Positions 6,826 to 16,708 of a stretch of DNA of 64,000 nt are shown in pieces; position 1 is the stretch's first letter; every line of letters begins with the position of its first letter. The notes under the pieces were generated by a model. The model worked only from the letters and a program-made list of their open reading frames with translations, had not been told where the DNA came from and did no database searches. Source of the stretch: an uncultured Anaeroplasmataceae bacterium (GTDB taxonomy: Bacteria > Bacillota_I > Bacilli_A > Acholeplasmatales > Anaeroplasmataceae); NCBI GenBank assembly GCA_910584005.1, contig CAJTXR010000001.1:492927-556926 (forward strand), read 5' to 3'. Made by a program: the position numbers and the translations under genes.

Positions 6826-9264
6826 ATGAAAAAGAAATACAAAATTGAAGGAATGACTTGTTCTGCCTGCCAAAGTCATGTCGCTCATGCTGTAAACAAA
6901 CTTGATGGGATTGCTTCATGTAATGTGAATCTTCTCGCAAATTCAATGGAAGTTGATTTTAATGAACAAATAGTAAACGACGAAAAAATAAAAGCCGCTG
7001 TAGATAAGGCAGGATACAAAGCCTTAGATATGGAAAAAAAACAACAAACCAAACAAAGAATCGAAAAAGATAATAAAGGAAAAAGCCTTATAATCTCCGC
7101 ATTGTTTGGACTCCTAGTATTCTATTTGGCAATGGGTCCTATGCTCCATATTCCCATTCCTAATTTTTTTGAGGAAAATCCATTACTTTTAGCGATTACA
7201 GAATTATTACTTACCCTTCCTGTTGTCTATTTAAATCGTCATTATTATATTAATGGCTACAAAAGACTATTTAAACTTTCTCCAAATATGGATAGCTTAA
7301 TTGCAATTGGATCATCTGCTAGCCTATTCTATGGAATTTTTGTCATTTACCAAATGGGATATCAATTAGGAACAGGAGCAGATATTACTCACTATGTTCA
7401 TGACTTATATTTAGAATCAGCTTCTATGATTTTAGTATTAGTATCGTTTGGTAAATATTTAGAAAGTAAATCTAAGAAAAAAACAAATGATTCAATTGAA
7501 AAATTAATGGATTTAGCACCTAAAACAGCGATTTTATTAAAGGATGACCAAGAAATTGAAGTAGAAATCAGTCAAGTAAAAGTTGGCGATACGGTTATAA
7601 TAAAAAAAGGGATGCAAGTCCCTGTAGATGGTATCATAATTGAAGGAACTGGTTCTTTAGATCAAAGTAATATTACTGGAGAAAGTATTCCAATTTTCAA
7701 AGAGATAAACGATGAAGTGATTTCTTCTACAATTCTAACGAATGGATTTTTAAAAATTCAAGCTACAAAGGTCGGAGAAGATACTACATTTTATACAATT
7801 ATAAAGCTTGTTGAGGAAGCAGCAAATTCTAAGGCTCCTATTTCTAAACTTGCGGATCGCATTTCCTTCTTCTTTGTTCCTGTTGTAATGCTTATTGCAT
7901 TTATTAGCTTTATTGTATTCTCATTTTTAGAGGGGCCTAGCTTTGCGTTTGGAATTGGAATTTCTGTACTAGTTATTGCCTGTCCTTGTGCTCTTGGTCT
8001 TGCAACTCCAGTTGCAATTATGGTTTCAACAGGAGTTGCAGCTCGGAATGGTTTACTAATAAAAAATGCTGAAATATTAGAAAAAACACATTCAATTCAA
8101 ACCATTATTCTTGATAAAACTGGTACCATTACAGAAGGGAAACCAGAGCTTTTAGATGTATACTCCTTTACAGAGGATCCTGTACTGCAAATTGCCTATT
8201 CATTAGAAGTTCAATCTGAGCATCCCTTAGCAATTGCTATTATCCAAGCAGCAAAAAAACAAAATTTAGAAGCAGATTCAGTACAAAATTACATCAGTCA
8301 TTCAGGCTTAGGAATTGAAGGGGAAATTAATGGAACTCAATACTATATTGGAAATCAAAAGTTTATCTCGCAATTAAATATCGATTTAGCAAAGAATCAA
8401 AATATTATTGAAGAACTTACTTCTAATGCAAAAACTCCATTATTTTTAGCAAAGAAAAATGAACTAATAGGAATTCTTTCTGTTGCGGATCAAATTAAAA
8501 AGGATTCAAAAGAAGCTGTAGCACAACTAAAAAAAATAGGATTAGATGTGATTATGTTAACTGGGGACAATGCTTCTACTGCTAAAAGCATTGCCTCTGA
8601 GGTTGGAATTACAAATATCATTAGTGATGTTTTACCAAATGAAAAACAAAGCATTGTATTAAAAGAACAACAAAAGGGGAAGCATGTTGCTATGGTAGGA
8701 GATGGAGTGAATGATGCACCAGCTTTAATGTCAGCCGATATCGGAATTGCAATTGGAAATGGTTCTGATATTGCAATAGAGTCTGCGGATATTATTCTCG
8801 CATCGAATTCCTTACTTGATGTATACCACGCAATCCGCTTAAGCAAGCGTACCATAAGAAATATCAAAGGAAATTTATTTTGGGCATTCTTTTATAATGC
8901 TATTGGTATTTTATTAGCATCAGGTATTTTCTACTATGCATTTCATATCAAACTCAATCCTATGATATCTGCACTTGCAATGAGTTTTAGTAGTGTGTTT
9001 GTAGTTACCAATGCATTAAGATTAAATACATTTCATGCAAAAAAGAAAGGAGAGAAAAAGAAAATGGAAACCATAACCCTCCATGTAGAAGGAATGATGT
9101 GTAAACATTGTCAAGCGAGAGTCGAACAAGCACTAACTTCTATTTCAGGAGTATCTAAGGTATCAGTATCCTTAGAAGAGAAATCTGCTACAGTGGAATG
9201 TAGCCAAGTATCTAAGGATACTTTAATTACTGCAATACAAAATGCTGGATATGAAGCTAGGTAA
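6826..9264 (+). CDS. copA: Copper-exporting P1B ATPase CopA with C-terminal CopZ-like domain
   Basis: This 812-residue Cu(I) exporter has an N-terminal heavy-metal-associated domain with CSAC (12-15), the intramembrane CPC motif near 387, phosphorylation motif DKTGT near 430, and GDGVNDAP in the hinge. After the last membrane helix a lysine-rich linker leads to a second HMA domain (747-812) with CKHC at 759-762. A C-terminal HMA is unusual, because the chaperone CopZ is normally a separate gene. The linker codes AAAGGAGAG and then an in-frame ATG at 9064, so the tail may also be made alone. It is second in the csoR operon. Confidence 0.93.
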   Translation: MKKKYKIEGMTCSACQSHVAHAVNKLDGIASCNVNLLANSMEVDFNEQIVNDEKIKAAVDKAGYKALDMEKKQQTKQRIEKDNKGKSLIISALFGLLVFYLAMGPMLHIPIPNFFEENPLLLAITELLLTLPVVYLNRHYYINGYKRLFKLSPNMDSLIAIGSSASLFYGIFVIYQMGYQLGTGADITHYVHDLYLESASMILVLVSFGKYLESKSKKKTNDSIEKLMDLAPKTAILLKDDQEIEVEISQVKVGDTVIIKKGMQVPVDGIIIEGTGSLDQSNITGESIPIFKEINDEVISSTILTNGFLKIQATKVGEDTTFYTIIKLVEEAANSKAPISKLADRISFFFVPVVMLIAFISFIVFSFLEGPSFAFGIGISVLVIACPCALGLATPVAIMVSTGVAARNGLLIKNAEILEKTHSIQTIILDKTGTITEGKPELLDVYSFTEDPVLQIAYSLEVQSEHPLAIAIIQAAKKQNLEADSVQNYISHSGLGIEGEINGTQYYIGNQKFISQLNIDLAKNQNIIEELTSNAKTPLFLAKKNELIGILSVADQIKKDSKEAVAQLKKIGLDVIMLTGDNASTAKSIASEVGITNIISDVLPNEKQSIVLKEQQKGKHVAMVGDGVNDAPALMSADIGIAIGNGSDIAIESADIILASNSLLDVYHAIRLSKRTIRNIKGNLFWAFFYNAIGILLASGIFYYAFHIKLNPMISALAMSFSSVFVVTNALRLNTFHAKKKGEKKKMETITLHVEGMMCKHCQARVEQALTSISGVSKVSVSLEEKSATVECSQVSKDTLITAIQNAGYEAR
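9064..9264 (+). CDS. Possible internally initiated CopZ-like copper chaperone
   Basis: In-frame initiation inside the CopA gene would give a 66-residue HMA protein starting METITLHVEGMMCKHC, the size and layout of CopZ. The support is an AGGAG about 12 bases upstream of ATG and the sequence resemblance to a free-standing copZ start. Spacing is longer than ideal. It could equally be only a fused domain. Confidence 0.4.
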   Translation: METITLHVEGMMCKHCQARVEQALTSISGVSKVSVSLEEKSATVECSQVSKDTLITAIQNAGYEAR

Positions 9265-9268
9265 TAAG

Positions 9269-9300
9269 AAAAGGACAGATGTGAACTGTCCTTTTTTTTT
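9269..9300. terminator. Bidirectional terminator between copA and htpG
   Basis: Stem GGACAG (9273-9278) and CTGTCC (9286-9291), flanked by AAAA and a T9 run. Confidence 0.85.
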
Positions 9301-9301
9301 A

Positions 9302-11197
9302 TTATATAGAATGAATCATTAAATCACAAATGGTATTTGAAAATTCTTTTGGATCATCTGGTAGAATTCCTTCCATCAGTAATGCCTGAGTGTAAAGAAG
9401 TTTCGCATATTTTTGAATACTTTCTTTATCTGCCTCATAAGCCTTTTCCATTGCTTTAAATACTTCATGATTTGGGTTAATTTCTAATATCCGTTCTGCC
9501 TTAGCTCCATGACCTTGATGCTGTGCTTGTAATACACGCTCCATTTCAAAGGATATTCCATTTGAAGCTGATAAACAGCATGGTGCTTCTACTAAACGTT
9601 TAGAAAATAATACATCCTTACAATCTGGTAAAGCCTTCTTTATATCTTCTAAAATATCTTTTTTTGTTTCTTTTAATTCATCAATTTTCTTTGCTTCGTC
9701 TTCATCAATTAAATCTAATTCTCCTTGATTGATAGATTTGAATTTTAATCCCTCATATTCAGCAAGAACTTGAAGCATAAATTCATCTACATCATCAGAT
9801 AAAATAAGTACATCATAATCCTTATTCTTAATTAAATCCATTTGAGGAAGTTTTAAAACCGCATCCTTGTCCTTACCAACTGCATAATAAATCTCTTTTT
9901 GACCTTCTAGCATTGCTTCTTTATATTCTGCAAAAGTAATTCTTTTCTCTTGTTTTAAACTAGATAAGATAATCAAATCTTTTAAGCTATCCTTTTTAGC
10001 ACCATAATCCTCATATAAACCAAATTTCAAATTAAGACCATAGTCATTGAAAAACTCTTCGTATTTCTCACGATCATTTTTTAACATTCTTCCTAGTTCA
10101 GCTAAGATTTTCTTCTCTACGTTTGTAGCAATTTTTTTAATAGATCGATCCTCTTGTAGCATTTCTCTAGAAATATTAAGAGGTAAATCAGCAGAATCCA
10201 CTAATCCTTTTACAAATCGTAAATATTCAGGGATTAAATCTTTACATTTATCTAAAATGAATACGCCTTTGGTATATAATTGTAATCCACGTTCATTTTT
10301 ATCATTAAAATCAAACATTGGCTTCTTAGGTAAAAATAGTAAAGCATTATAGGTTAACATACCTTCAACGTTAATATGAATAGAGGTAATTGGGTCTTGA
10401 TAATCCATAAATTTAGATTTATAGAAATTATTCAATTCTTCTTCTGTAACCTCATTTTTATTTTTCTTCCATATAGGAAGCATTGAATTAATCGTTTCTA
10501 ATTCTAAATGCGTATGTTCTTCCTCATCCTCTTTATTCTCTTCCGTTTTTTCATCGTATTTTGTAACCCATGTTTTAATAGGATAGCGAACATAATCAGA
10601 ATATTTCTTTACTAAGGATTTAATTTGATATTCTTCTAAAAATTCATCATAATTGTTATCTTCCGTATTTTCTCTTAAAGAGATAACAATTTTTGTTCCA
10701 TAATCTTCTTTATCACAAGCATCTATATCATAAGAATCTAATCCTTCTGAGGTAAAAACATGTGCCTTTCCATCTTGAACAGATTTTGTATAAACTGAAA
10801 TTTCTTTTGCCACCATAAATGCAGAATAAAATCCAACACCAAACTGGCCGATAATATCAACATCAGGGGTACTTTCTTTTTCTATTTGTTCTAAAAATTC
10901 TTTACTTCCACTTTTGGCAATTGTACCTAAATGGCTGACAAGTTCTTCCTTAGTCATACCGACACCATTATCCGTAATCGTTAGTGTTCTTGCTTCCTTG
11001 TCTGTTTCAATTAAAATTTCATAATTGTCTGCACCTTTTGATGCATCTGTTAAAGATAAATAATGTCTTTTATCAATTGCATCACTCGCATTACTAATTA
11101 ATTCTCTTAAAAATATTTCCTTATGAGTATAAATTGAATTAATCATCATGTCTAGAAGACGCTTTGTTTCTGTTTTAAATTCCATTTTTTCTTTCAT
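9302..11197 (-). CDS. htpG: HtpG, Hsp90-family molecular chaperone
   Basis: This 631-residue ATP-dependent cytosolic chaperone has the GHKL ATP-binding motifs near the N-terminus (ELISNASDA, DNGVGM, GQFGVGFYSAF), then the middle and C-terminal dimerisation domains, full length for the bacterial family. A longer reading frame to 11287 exists. The ATG at 11197 has GGAGG eight bases upstream and begins at the usual family start, while the promoter lies within the longer frame, so 11197 is the start. An inverted repeat over the -35 box suggests heat-shock repressor control. Confidence 0.95.
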   Translation of the reverse strand: MKEKMEFKTETKRLLDMMINSIYTHKEIFLRELISNASDAIDKRHYLSLTDASKGADNYEILIETDKEARTLTITDNGVGMTKEELVSHLGTIAKSGSKEFLEQIEKESTPDVDIIGQFGVGFYSAFMVAKEISVYTKSVQDGKAHVFTSEGLDSYDIDACDKEDYGTKIVISLRENTEDNNYDEFLEEYQIKSLVKKYSDYVRYPIKTWVTKYDEKTEENKEDEEEHTHLELETINSMLPIWKKNKNEVTEEELNNFYKSKFMDYQDPITSIHINVEGMLTYNALLFLPKKPMFDFNDKNERGLQLYTKGVFILDKCKDLIPEYLRFVKGLVDSADLPLNISREMLQEDRSIKKIATNVEKKILAELGRMLKNDREKYEEFFNDYGLNLKFGLYEDYGAKKDSLKDLIILSSLKQEKRITFAEYKEAMLEGQKEIYYAVGKDKDAVLKLPQMDLIKNKDYDVLILSDDVDEFMLQVLAEYEGLKFKSINQGELDLIDEDEAKKIDELKETKKDILEDIKKALPDCKDVLFSKRLVEAPCCLSASNGISFEMERVLQAQHQGHGAKAERILEINPNHEVFKAMEKAYEADKESIQKYAKLLYTQALLMEGILPDDPKEFSNTICDLMIHSI

Positions 11198-11225
11198 TTT
11201 TTCATCCTCCAATAATACAATATCT

Positions 11226-11268
11226 ATTATACACTCGTTTTTTGGCACTGTCAACATATGTTTGCCAA
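11226..11268 (-). promoter_or_regulatory. htpG promoter with overlapping CIRCE-like inverted repeat
   Basis: Minus strand: TTGACA (11249-11254), a 17-base spacer and TATAAT (11226-11231). The inverted repeat TTGGCA (11242-11247) and TGCCAA (11263-11268) spans 27 bp and covers the -35 box. Length and geometry equal those of CIRCE (9-N9-9) but the arms match it only partly. Confidence 0.65.
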
Positions 11269-11328
11269 ATATTTTTATTTTGTTCAAAAAAAGAAAAAAT
11301 AAAGTATAATTATAAATAGGTGATTAAT

Positions 11329-11985
11329 ATGCTTGAAGGATTTAAAATTAATTGTTACCCTCTAAATCGGACAATTCGAGTTTCTGTGCATTTACCTAAA
11401 GATTACAATAGTACAAATCGTTTTTATCCTGTACTATATTTTTTGGATGGACAAAATTTGTATTCCGATCAAGATTCTTATCGTGGAGTAGCTTTGGACT
11501 TAGAATCTACAATTATGCAATTAAGTGATGTAGGAAAAGATGCAATATTTATTGGTATAGCTGCAGCTTCAAATCCTCAAATGCGTGAATCAGAATATAA
11601 AAATACAATTTTAGCTGATTTTATTTTAAAATCTATTCATCCTTATTTATCCTCAAGGTATAGACTGAATTCATTTTTATATGTTGTAGCTTGCTCTACT
11701 GCTGCGTATACGGCGTTACGTTTAATTCAAAGTGAAGCATTTAAAGGGATGTATTTAATCTCTCCCCTTCTGCCTACAACTATGGAAGAACATCCATTCC
11801 CTAATAATAAACTATATTATATCTATTACGGAGAAAATGAACTCAATAAAAAGGTAAAACAAACTGCTCTTGATCTTAAAAAATATTTACCAGAGGTACA
11901 AATTATTTTTGATCAAAATGAAATACACAATGAATCTTATTGGAAGAAGATGTTACTCCCTGTTTTAAATGATTTTGTTTTATAG
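11329..11985 (+). CDS. Esterase-family alpha/beta hydrolase
   Basis: This 218-residue protein of the esterase D/PF00756 type has an early FYPVLYFLDGQN strand-turn, typical for the family, and a C-terminal HNESYW segment where the catalytic His is expected. The nucleophile elbow reads ACSTA instead of G-x-S-x-G, so activity may be altered or lost. An upstream in-frame GTG at 11320 lies inside the ribosome site AGGTGAT; I use the ATG at 11329. A TATAAT at 11305-11310 is the likely -10. Substrate unknown; no signal peptide. Confidence 0.7.
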   Translation: MLEGFKINCYPLNRTIRVSVHLPKDYNSTNRFYPVLYFLDGQNLYSDQDSYRGVALDLESTIMQLSDVGKDAIFIGIAAASNPQMRESEYKNTILADFILKSIHPYLSSRYRLNSFLYVVACSTAAYTALRLIQSEAFKGMYLISPLLPTTMEEHPFPNNKLYYIYYGENELNKKVKQTALDLKKYLPEVQIIFDQNEIHNESYWKKMLLPVLNDFVL

Positions 11986-11995
11986 TTTACAAATA

Positions 11996-12025
11996 TTACC
12001 AGCCCAACGGGTTGGTATTTTTTTT
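11996..12025 (+). terminator. Terminator after the esterase gene
   Basis: Stem TACCAGCCC (11997-12005) and GGGTTGGTA (one G-U pair), then eight T. Confidence 0.85.
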
Positions 12026-12050
12026 ATAATGAGATTGAAGGAGGAAAAAT

Positions 12051-13010
12051 ATGAAAAAAATAATTTTATTCTTTGGTCTGTTTCTAGGAATTTTAGGTCT
12101 ATCTAGCAAGTTTTCTACAGAAGCAGCAACACAATATAGTATGGCTGGTATTGTAAATACAAATGGTACGAATTTAAATGTTCGTTCTAGAAATACTACT
12201 TCTTCTAGTATTATTTCTAAAGTAAAGGATCAATCTTATCTAACGATTTTAAATACAAGTGGAGATTTCTATTATGTTGAATATCTTGAAAATACATTTG
12301 GATATGTTCATAAAGATTATGTAGATATCATATCTAAAAATGTAAAAAAGGTTTCTACTGGAGGAGCGAACCTAAATGTTCGTTATGGTCCATCAACTTC
12401 TTATACACAATTTGAAAAAGTAAAAGATAATGATTATGTGATTATATTATCAAATCAGGGTTCTTTTTCTAGAGTATTATTTGAAGGAAATAAAACAGGG
12501 TATGTATCAAATACCTACTTAACAGATGTTCGGGTTTCTTATCCCGCCATATCCTTATCTGTGCCTAGTTATAAACAATATGATTCTAGATGGGCAAATC
12601 TAACGTTAGGGAATAGGGGGCAAACCATAAAGGAAATTGGATGTTTGACTACTTGTATTGCAATGGCAGAAAGCTATCGAACAGGAACAACAAAAACCCC
12701 TGCAACAATAAGAAATACAATGAGCTATACTTCAACTGGAGAACTTTACTGGCCAAGCAATTATACGACATCTACGACAAGCTCATATATGTCTGCAATT
12801 TATAATCAATTGAAACTTGGAAAACCAGTAGCAATTGGACTAAAGAAAAGCAATGGCGGACAGCACTGGGTACTTGTTACAGGATACACAGGAGGAAATT
12901 CTTTAACCTCTGGTAATTTTACAATCCATGATCCAGCATCCACAAAAACAAGATTATCTGAAGTAATTGCAAACTATCCATACTTTTACAAAATTGCTTA
13001 TTATAAATAA
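12051..13010 (+). CDS. Secreted SH3b/C39-like papain-fold peptidase
   Basis: This 319-residue exported protein has a Lys-Lys signal peptide ending around SSKFSTEAA (about residue 26). Two bacterial SH3 domains follow (about 30-88 and 100-157), each with N-LNVR and GYV motifs, and these probably bind the cell wall. The C-terminal domain (about 165-319) is a C39_2-like papain fold with the Cys in IGCLTTC and the His in GQHWVLVTGY. It probably cleaves wall peptides or extracellular peptides. GGAGG supports the start; it is a single-gene transcript between two terminators. Confidence 0.82.
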   Translation: MKKIILFFGLFLGILGLSSKFSTEAATQYSMAGIVNTNGTNLNVRSRNTTSSSIISKVKDQSYLTILNTSGDFYYVEYLENTFGYVHKDYVDIISKNVKKVSTGGANLNVRYGPSTSYTQFEKVKDNDYVIILSNQGSFSRVLFEGNKTGYVSNTYLTDVRVSYPAISLSVPSYKQYDSRWANLTLGNRGQTIKEIGCLTTCIAMAESYRTGTTKTPATIRNTMSYTSTGELYWPSNYTTSTTSSYMSAIYNQLKLGKPVAIGLKKSNGGQHWVLVTGYTGGNSLTSGNFTIHDPASTKTRLSEVIANYPYFYKIAYYK

Positions 13011-13017
13011 GTAAAAA

Positions 13018-13047
13018 AGAGCTTAAGGTTTAACCTTAAGCTTTTTC
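13018..13047. terminator. Bidirectional terminator
   Basis: Stem AGCTTAAGGTT (13020-13030) and AACCTTAAGCT (13032-13042) with T-rich and A-rich flanks. It separates the peptidase gene from the convergent hydrogenase operon. Confidence 0.85.
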
Positions 13048-13049
13048 TT

Positions 13050-14828
13050 TTATTTTAAACTAGGATATTTTTCCCGATTTTCATTATAAGAAGTATGCAA
13101 TAATTCTTCCGCCTTTTCAGAAAGAGGATGCCCTAAGTAATCAGCATATAACTTTTGAATCTGTGGATTTAAATGAGAACGTCGAATTGGTCTATTTTCA
13201 TCCTCATGGTATAAAACCTTAGCCCGTTTTTCAATATAAGTATCTAAAATTTCATCCTCTTCATTTGGCAAGAATACTTGCTTAACATATGGTTGTCCAC
13301 CACCATTAATACATCCACCTGGACAACACATGATTTCCACAAAATGATATTTAGATGTTCCATTTTTAATATCTTCTAATAATGGTTTAGCATTCTTCAT
13401 ACCAGATGCCATTGCGATATTTAAAACTGTACCATTAATTTTAACTGTTGCTTCTTTAACACCAGATAGACCACGGCATGGCGTTAAAACAATAGGTTCC
13501 ATTTCATCGCCAGTTAACGCATGATAAGCCGTACGAATTGCTGCTTCCATAACACCACCAGTAACTCCAAATATTACACCAGCTCCTGTATAATCGCCAA
13601 TTAAATCATTATCAAATTCTTCATCTGGAAGCTTCTTCCAATCAATACCTGCACGACGAATCAAACGAGCAAGCTCGCGAGTCGTAATTGAAATATCACA
13701 ATTAGGAACCTCATCATTGACTAATTCCTTACGAGATACCTCATATTTTTTAGCCGTACAAGGCATAATAGATACAACAAATATATCCTTAGGATCTAAT
13801 TGATTCTTTTCAGCATAATAGGATTTAATAATTGCTCCCATCATCGCTTGTGGAGATTTACTTGTAGATAAGTTTGGTATTAGTTCTGGATAAAAATATT
13901 CACAATAATTAATCCATCCTGGAGAACAAGAAGTTATCATTGGTATTGGTCCTGTTTTATGAGTTAATCTTTCAAGTAATTCACTTGCCTCTTCCATAAT
14001 GGTTAAATCAGCACCAAAATTGGTATCAAATACACGATAAAACCCTAAACGATGAAGAGCAGCAACCATTTTTCCTGTACAAGGTGTTCCAATAGGAAGA
14101 CCAAATTCTTCTCCTATTGCTGCACGAACTGCAGGAGCAACCTGAACAATAATTTTCTTTCCTTGAGCCATTGCCTCATCTAAGCGATCAATTTGACTAT
14201 GCTCCATTAATGCACTCGTTGGACATACATTGATGCATTGTCCACATTGTAGACATGGAGAATCAGCAAAAGAACGATTCCCAGATGGACCAACAATTGT
14301 GTCAAATCCACGATTCTCAAAACCTAAAATGCCAATTCCATGTGCTTCTTTACATGCTTCAACACAACGTCCACATAATATACATTTTGATGTATCTCGA
14401 ATAATTGAAGGTGCAACTTTATCATAGGTAGAAGGTGTCTGACTTCCACCATAGAAATGAGGTCTAGCCATAACTAAATGGGCAACTTCTAAAAGTTCAC
14501 AATCGCCATTCTTATAGCATTCCTGACAACTACGATTATGATTAGATAACAAAAGTTCAACACTAGTTCTTCTAGCAATAACTGCATCTGGATCAGTAAT
14601 ATGTATACTCAACCCATCACGGACAGGATAAACACAGGAAGCAACTAAATCTTTCACACCATCCACACGTACTAGACATACACGACAGCTAGCTACAGAA
14701 CATTTTCCATTTTTAAAAGAACACAAAGAAGGAATGTTATATCCACATTTTCTACAAGCCTGTAATACAGTTAATGAATCATCAACCATATAAGGAAAGC
14801 CTTCTATTTTAATATTCACAAGTGCCAT
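13050..14828 (-). CDS. hydA: NADH-dependent [FeFe] hydrogenase catalytic subunit HydA
   Basis: This 592-residue cytoplasmic subunit makes or consumes H2. Domains in order: [2Fe-2S] ferredoxin (1-78, with CSVASCRVC), a His-Cys cluster domain (HNRSCQECYKNGDC), two [4Fe-4S] motifs (CILCGRCVEAC, CLQCGQCINVC), the H-cluster domain with TSCSPGW near 301, MPCTAKKYE near 357 and MCCPGGC near 503, and a small-subunit tail. The layout is that of group A3 enzymes that bifurcate electrons with NADH and ferredoxin. It is the last gene of hydC-hydB-hydA; AGGAGG supports the start. Confidence 0.95.
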   Translation of the reverse strand: MALVNIKIEGFPYMVDDSLTVLQACRKCGYNIPSLCSFKNGKCSVASCRVCLVRVDGVKDLVASCVYPVRDGLSIHITDPDAVIARRTSVELLLSNHNRSCQECYKNGDCELLEVAHLVMARPHFYGGSQTPSTYDKVAPSIIRDTSKCILCGRCVEACKEAHGIGILGFENRGFDTIVGPSGNRSFADSPCLQCGQCINVCPTSALMEHSQIDRLDEAMAQGKKIIVQVAPAVRAAIGEEFGLPIGTPCTGKMVAALHRLGFYRVFDTNFGADLTIMEEASELLERLTHKTGPIPMITSCSPGWINYCEYFYPELIPNLSTSKSPQAMMGAIIKSYYAEKNQLDPKDIFVVSIMPCTAKKYEVSRKELVNDEVPNCDISITTRELARLIRRAGIDWKKLPDEEFDNDLIGDYTGAGVIFGVTGGVMEAAIRTAYHALTGDEMEPIVLTPCRGLSGVKEATVKINGTVLNIAMASGMKNAKPLLEDIKNGTSKYHFVEIMCCPGGCINGGGQPYVKQVFLPNEEDEILDTYIEKRAKVLYHEDENRPIRRSHLNPQIQKLYADYLGHPLSEKAEELLHTSYNENREKYPSLK

Positions 14829-14839
14829 ATTTTTTCCTC

Positions 14840-16708
14840 CTATCCCTTATATATTGCATTAAATTTACATGTAGCTAAACAAGTACCACATTTAATACAT
14901 TTTTCTGTGTCTATAACATATGGTTCTTTTCCAGGCACACCACTAATCGCATTTGTAGGGCATACTCTAGAACACATAGAACATTTTTTACATTTTTCTG
15001 GATCAATGTGATAATCAATTAAACTCTTACATACTCCAGCAGGACATTTCTTATCTACAATATGTGCCAAATACTCATCCTTAAATTTATGTAAAGTTGA
15101 TAAAACAGGATTAGCAGCAGTTTTTCCAAGACCACAAAGTGCACCCACCTTAATCGTACTAGAAAGACTTTCAAGTTTCACTATATCATCCACTTCGCCT
15201 TTGCCCTCTGTAATTTTAGATAAGAATTCTAATAACCGCTTTGTCCCAATACGACATTGAGTACATTTACCACAGGATTCATCACAAATAAATTCCATGT
15301 AGAATTTCGCAACATCAACCATACAGTTATCTTCATCCATAACAATAGCTCCACCTGAACCCATCATAGATCCAGCAGCAACTAAATTATCATAATCAAT
15401 TGGAGTATCTAAATCATCAGCAGTTAAGCATCCACCAGATGGTCCTCCAGTTTGAATCGCTTTAAAGGCTTTGTCATTAGGAATGCCACCACCAATGTCA
15501 TAAATTAATTCTCGTAGGGTTGTTCCCATTGGAACCTCAACTAATCCTACATTATTTACTTTTCCACCTAAAGCAAATACTTTTGTTCCCTTAGACCCTT
15601 CCGTTCCAATAGAGTTAAAAGCCTTTGCCCCTTCACGTAAAATGTAAGGAACACACGCTAAGGTTTCCACATTGTTAATGACTGTTGGTTTCCCCCATAA
15701 CCCCTTCACTGCTGGAAATGGTGGTCTAGGGCGTGGATTTCCTCTTTCTCCTTCAATGGAATTCAACAAAGCAGTTTCTTCTCCACAGACAAATGCTCCA
15801 GCACCCAAACGAATCCCGACATTAAAGTTAAAACCAGTACCTAAAATATTTTCACCAAGTAATCCTAATTCCTCTGCTTGATGAATGGCAATTTTCAAAC
15901 GTTCAATTGCTACTGGATATTCTGCTCTAACATAGAAATATCCCTGAGATGCTCCAATCGCATATCCAGCAATCATCATACCTTCTATTACAGCTAGTGG
16001 GTTTCCTTCTAATATGGACCGGTCCATAAATGCACCTGGATCTCCTTCATCCCCATTACAAACCACATATTTTATATCACTTTGAACTTCATAGGCAAAT
16101 TGCCACTTTCTTCCAGTAGGGAATCCTGCTCCACCTCTACCTCTTAATCCAGCAGTTAATACTTCTTGAATTACATCTTTTGGTTCCATAGATAATGCTT
16201 TTAAAAGACCTTTGAAAGCACCATCCCCCAAAGCTTCTTCTATATTTTCCGGATTGATTGTTGAGCACCCATGTAAAGCGATTCTTTTTTGCTTTTTATA
16301 AAAAGTAATATCATCTTGCTTAACAACCTTTTTGTTCGTAGCAGGATCAATATACAAAAGTTCTTCTACAATTTGATGATTGATCAAATCCTCTTGAACA
16401 ATTTTTTCAACATCAGACACTTTTACTGTCCGATAAAGCGTATCTTCTGGCATAATTTTAACGAATGGTCCTTGAGAACAGAAACCAAAACATCCAACCT
16501 GATTAACTTCAACCTGTTCTTCTAAACCATTATTTTTTATTTCTTCTCTTATTTTCTCTAAAATTTCTTTAGATTCGTTAGCTAAACAGCCAGTACCACC
16601 GCATATTAAAACAGAACGTTTTTCATTTGAAGTTAACTTAGCATGTAAACATTTCGTACAATGAGCAATTTTTTCTTCCAATTGCTCTTTTGTTTTAATT
16701 TGCTCCAT
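14840..16708 (-). CDS. hydB: Hydrogenase NuoF-like subunit HydB
   Basis: This 622-residue flavin subunit oxidises or reduces NAD(H) and is the site of bifurcation in HydABC. It has an N-terminal [2Fe-2S] thioredoxin-like domain (CGGTGC and CFGFC), the FMN/NADH-binding NuoF core (GRGGAGFPTGRKW, NGDEGDPGAFMDR, CGEETALL), an SLBB domain, the ESCGKCTQCR cluster motif, and two C-terminal [4Fe-4S] motifs (CKKCSMCSRVC, CIKCGTCLATC). The start at 16708, not 16756, has AAGGAGG nine bases upstream. It overlaps the end of hydC by 14 bases. Confidence 0.95.
   Translation of the reverse strand: MEQIKTKEQLEEKIAHCTKCLHAKLTSNEKRSVLICGGTGCLANESKEILEKIREEIKNNGLEEQVEVNQVGCFGFCSQGPFVKIMPEDTLYRTVKVSDVEKIVQEDLINHQIVEELLYIDPATNKKVVKQDDITFYKKQKRIALHGCSTINPENIEEALGDGAFKGLLKALSMEPKDVIQEVLTAGLRGRGGAGFPTGRKWQFAYEVQSDIKYVVCNGDEGDPGAFMDRSILEGNPLAVIEGMMIAGYAIGASQGYFYVRAEYPVAIERLKIAIHQAEELGLLGENILGTGFNFNVGIRLGAGAFVCGEETALLNSIEGERGNPRPRPPFPAVKGLWGKPTVINNVETLACVPYILREGAKAFNSIGTEGSKGTKVFALGGKVNNVGLVEVPMGTTLRELIYDIGGGIPNDKAFKAIQTGGPSGGCLTADDLDTPIDYDNLVAAGSMMGSGGAIVMDEDNCMVDVAKFYMEFICDESCGKCTQCRIGTKRLLEFLSKITEGKGEVDDIVKLESLSSTIKVGALCGLGKTAANPVLSTLHKFKDEYLAHIVDKKCPAGVCKSLIDYHIDPEKCKKCSMCSRVCPTNAISGVPGKEPYVIDTEKCIKCGTCLATCKFNAIYKG

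Noticed and set aside
8490..8867. Minus-strand open frame inside copA
   Set aside because: Mirror of the conserved hinge and membrane part of the pump; no start signal.
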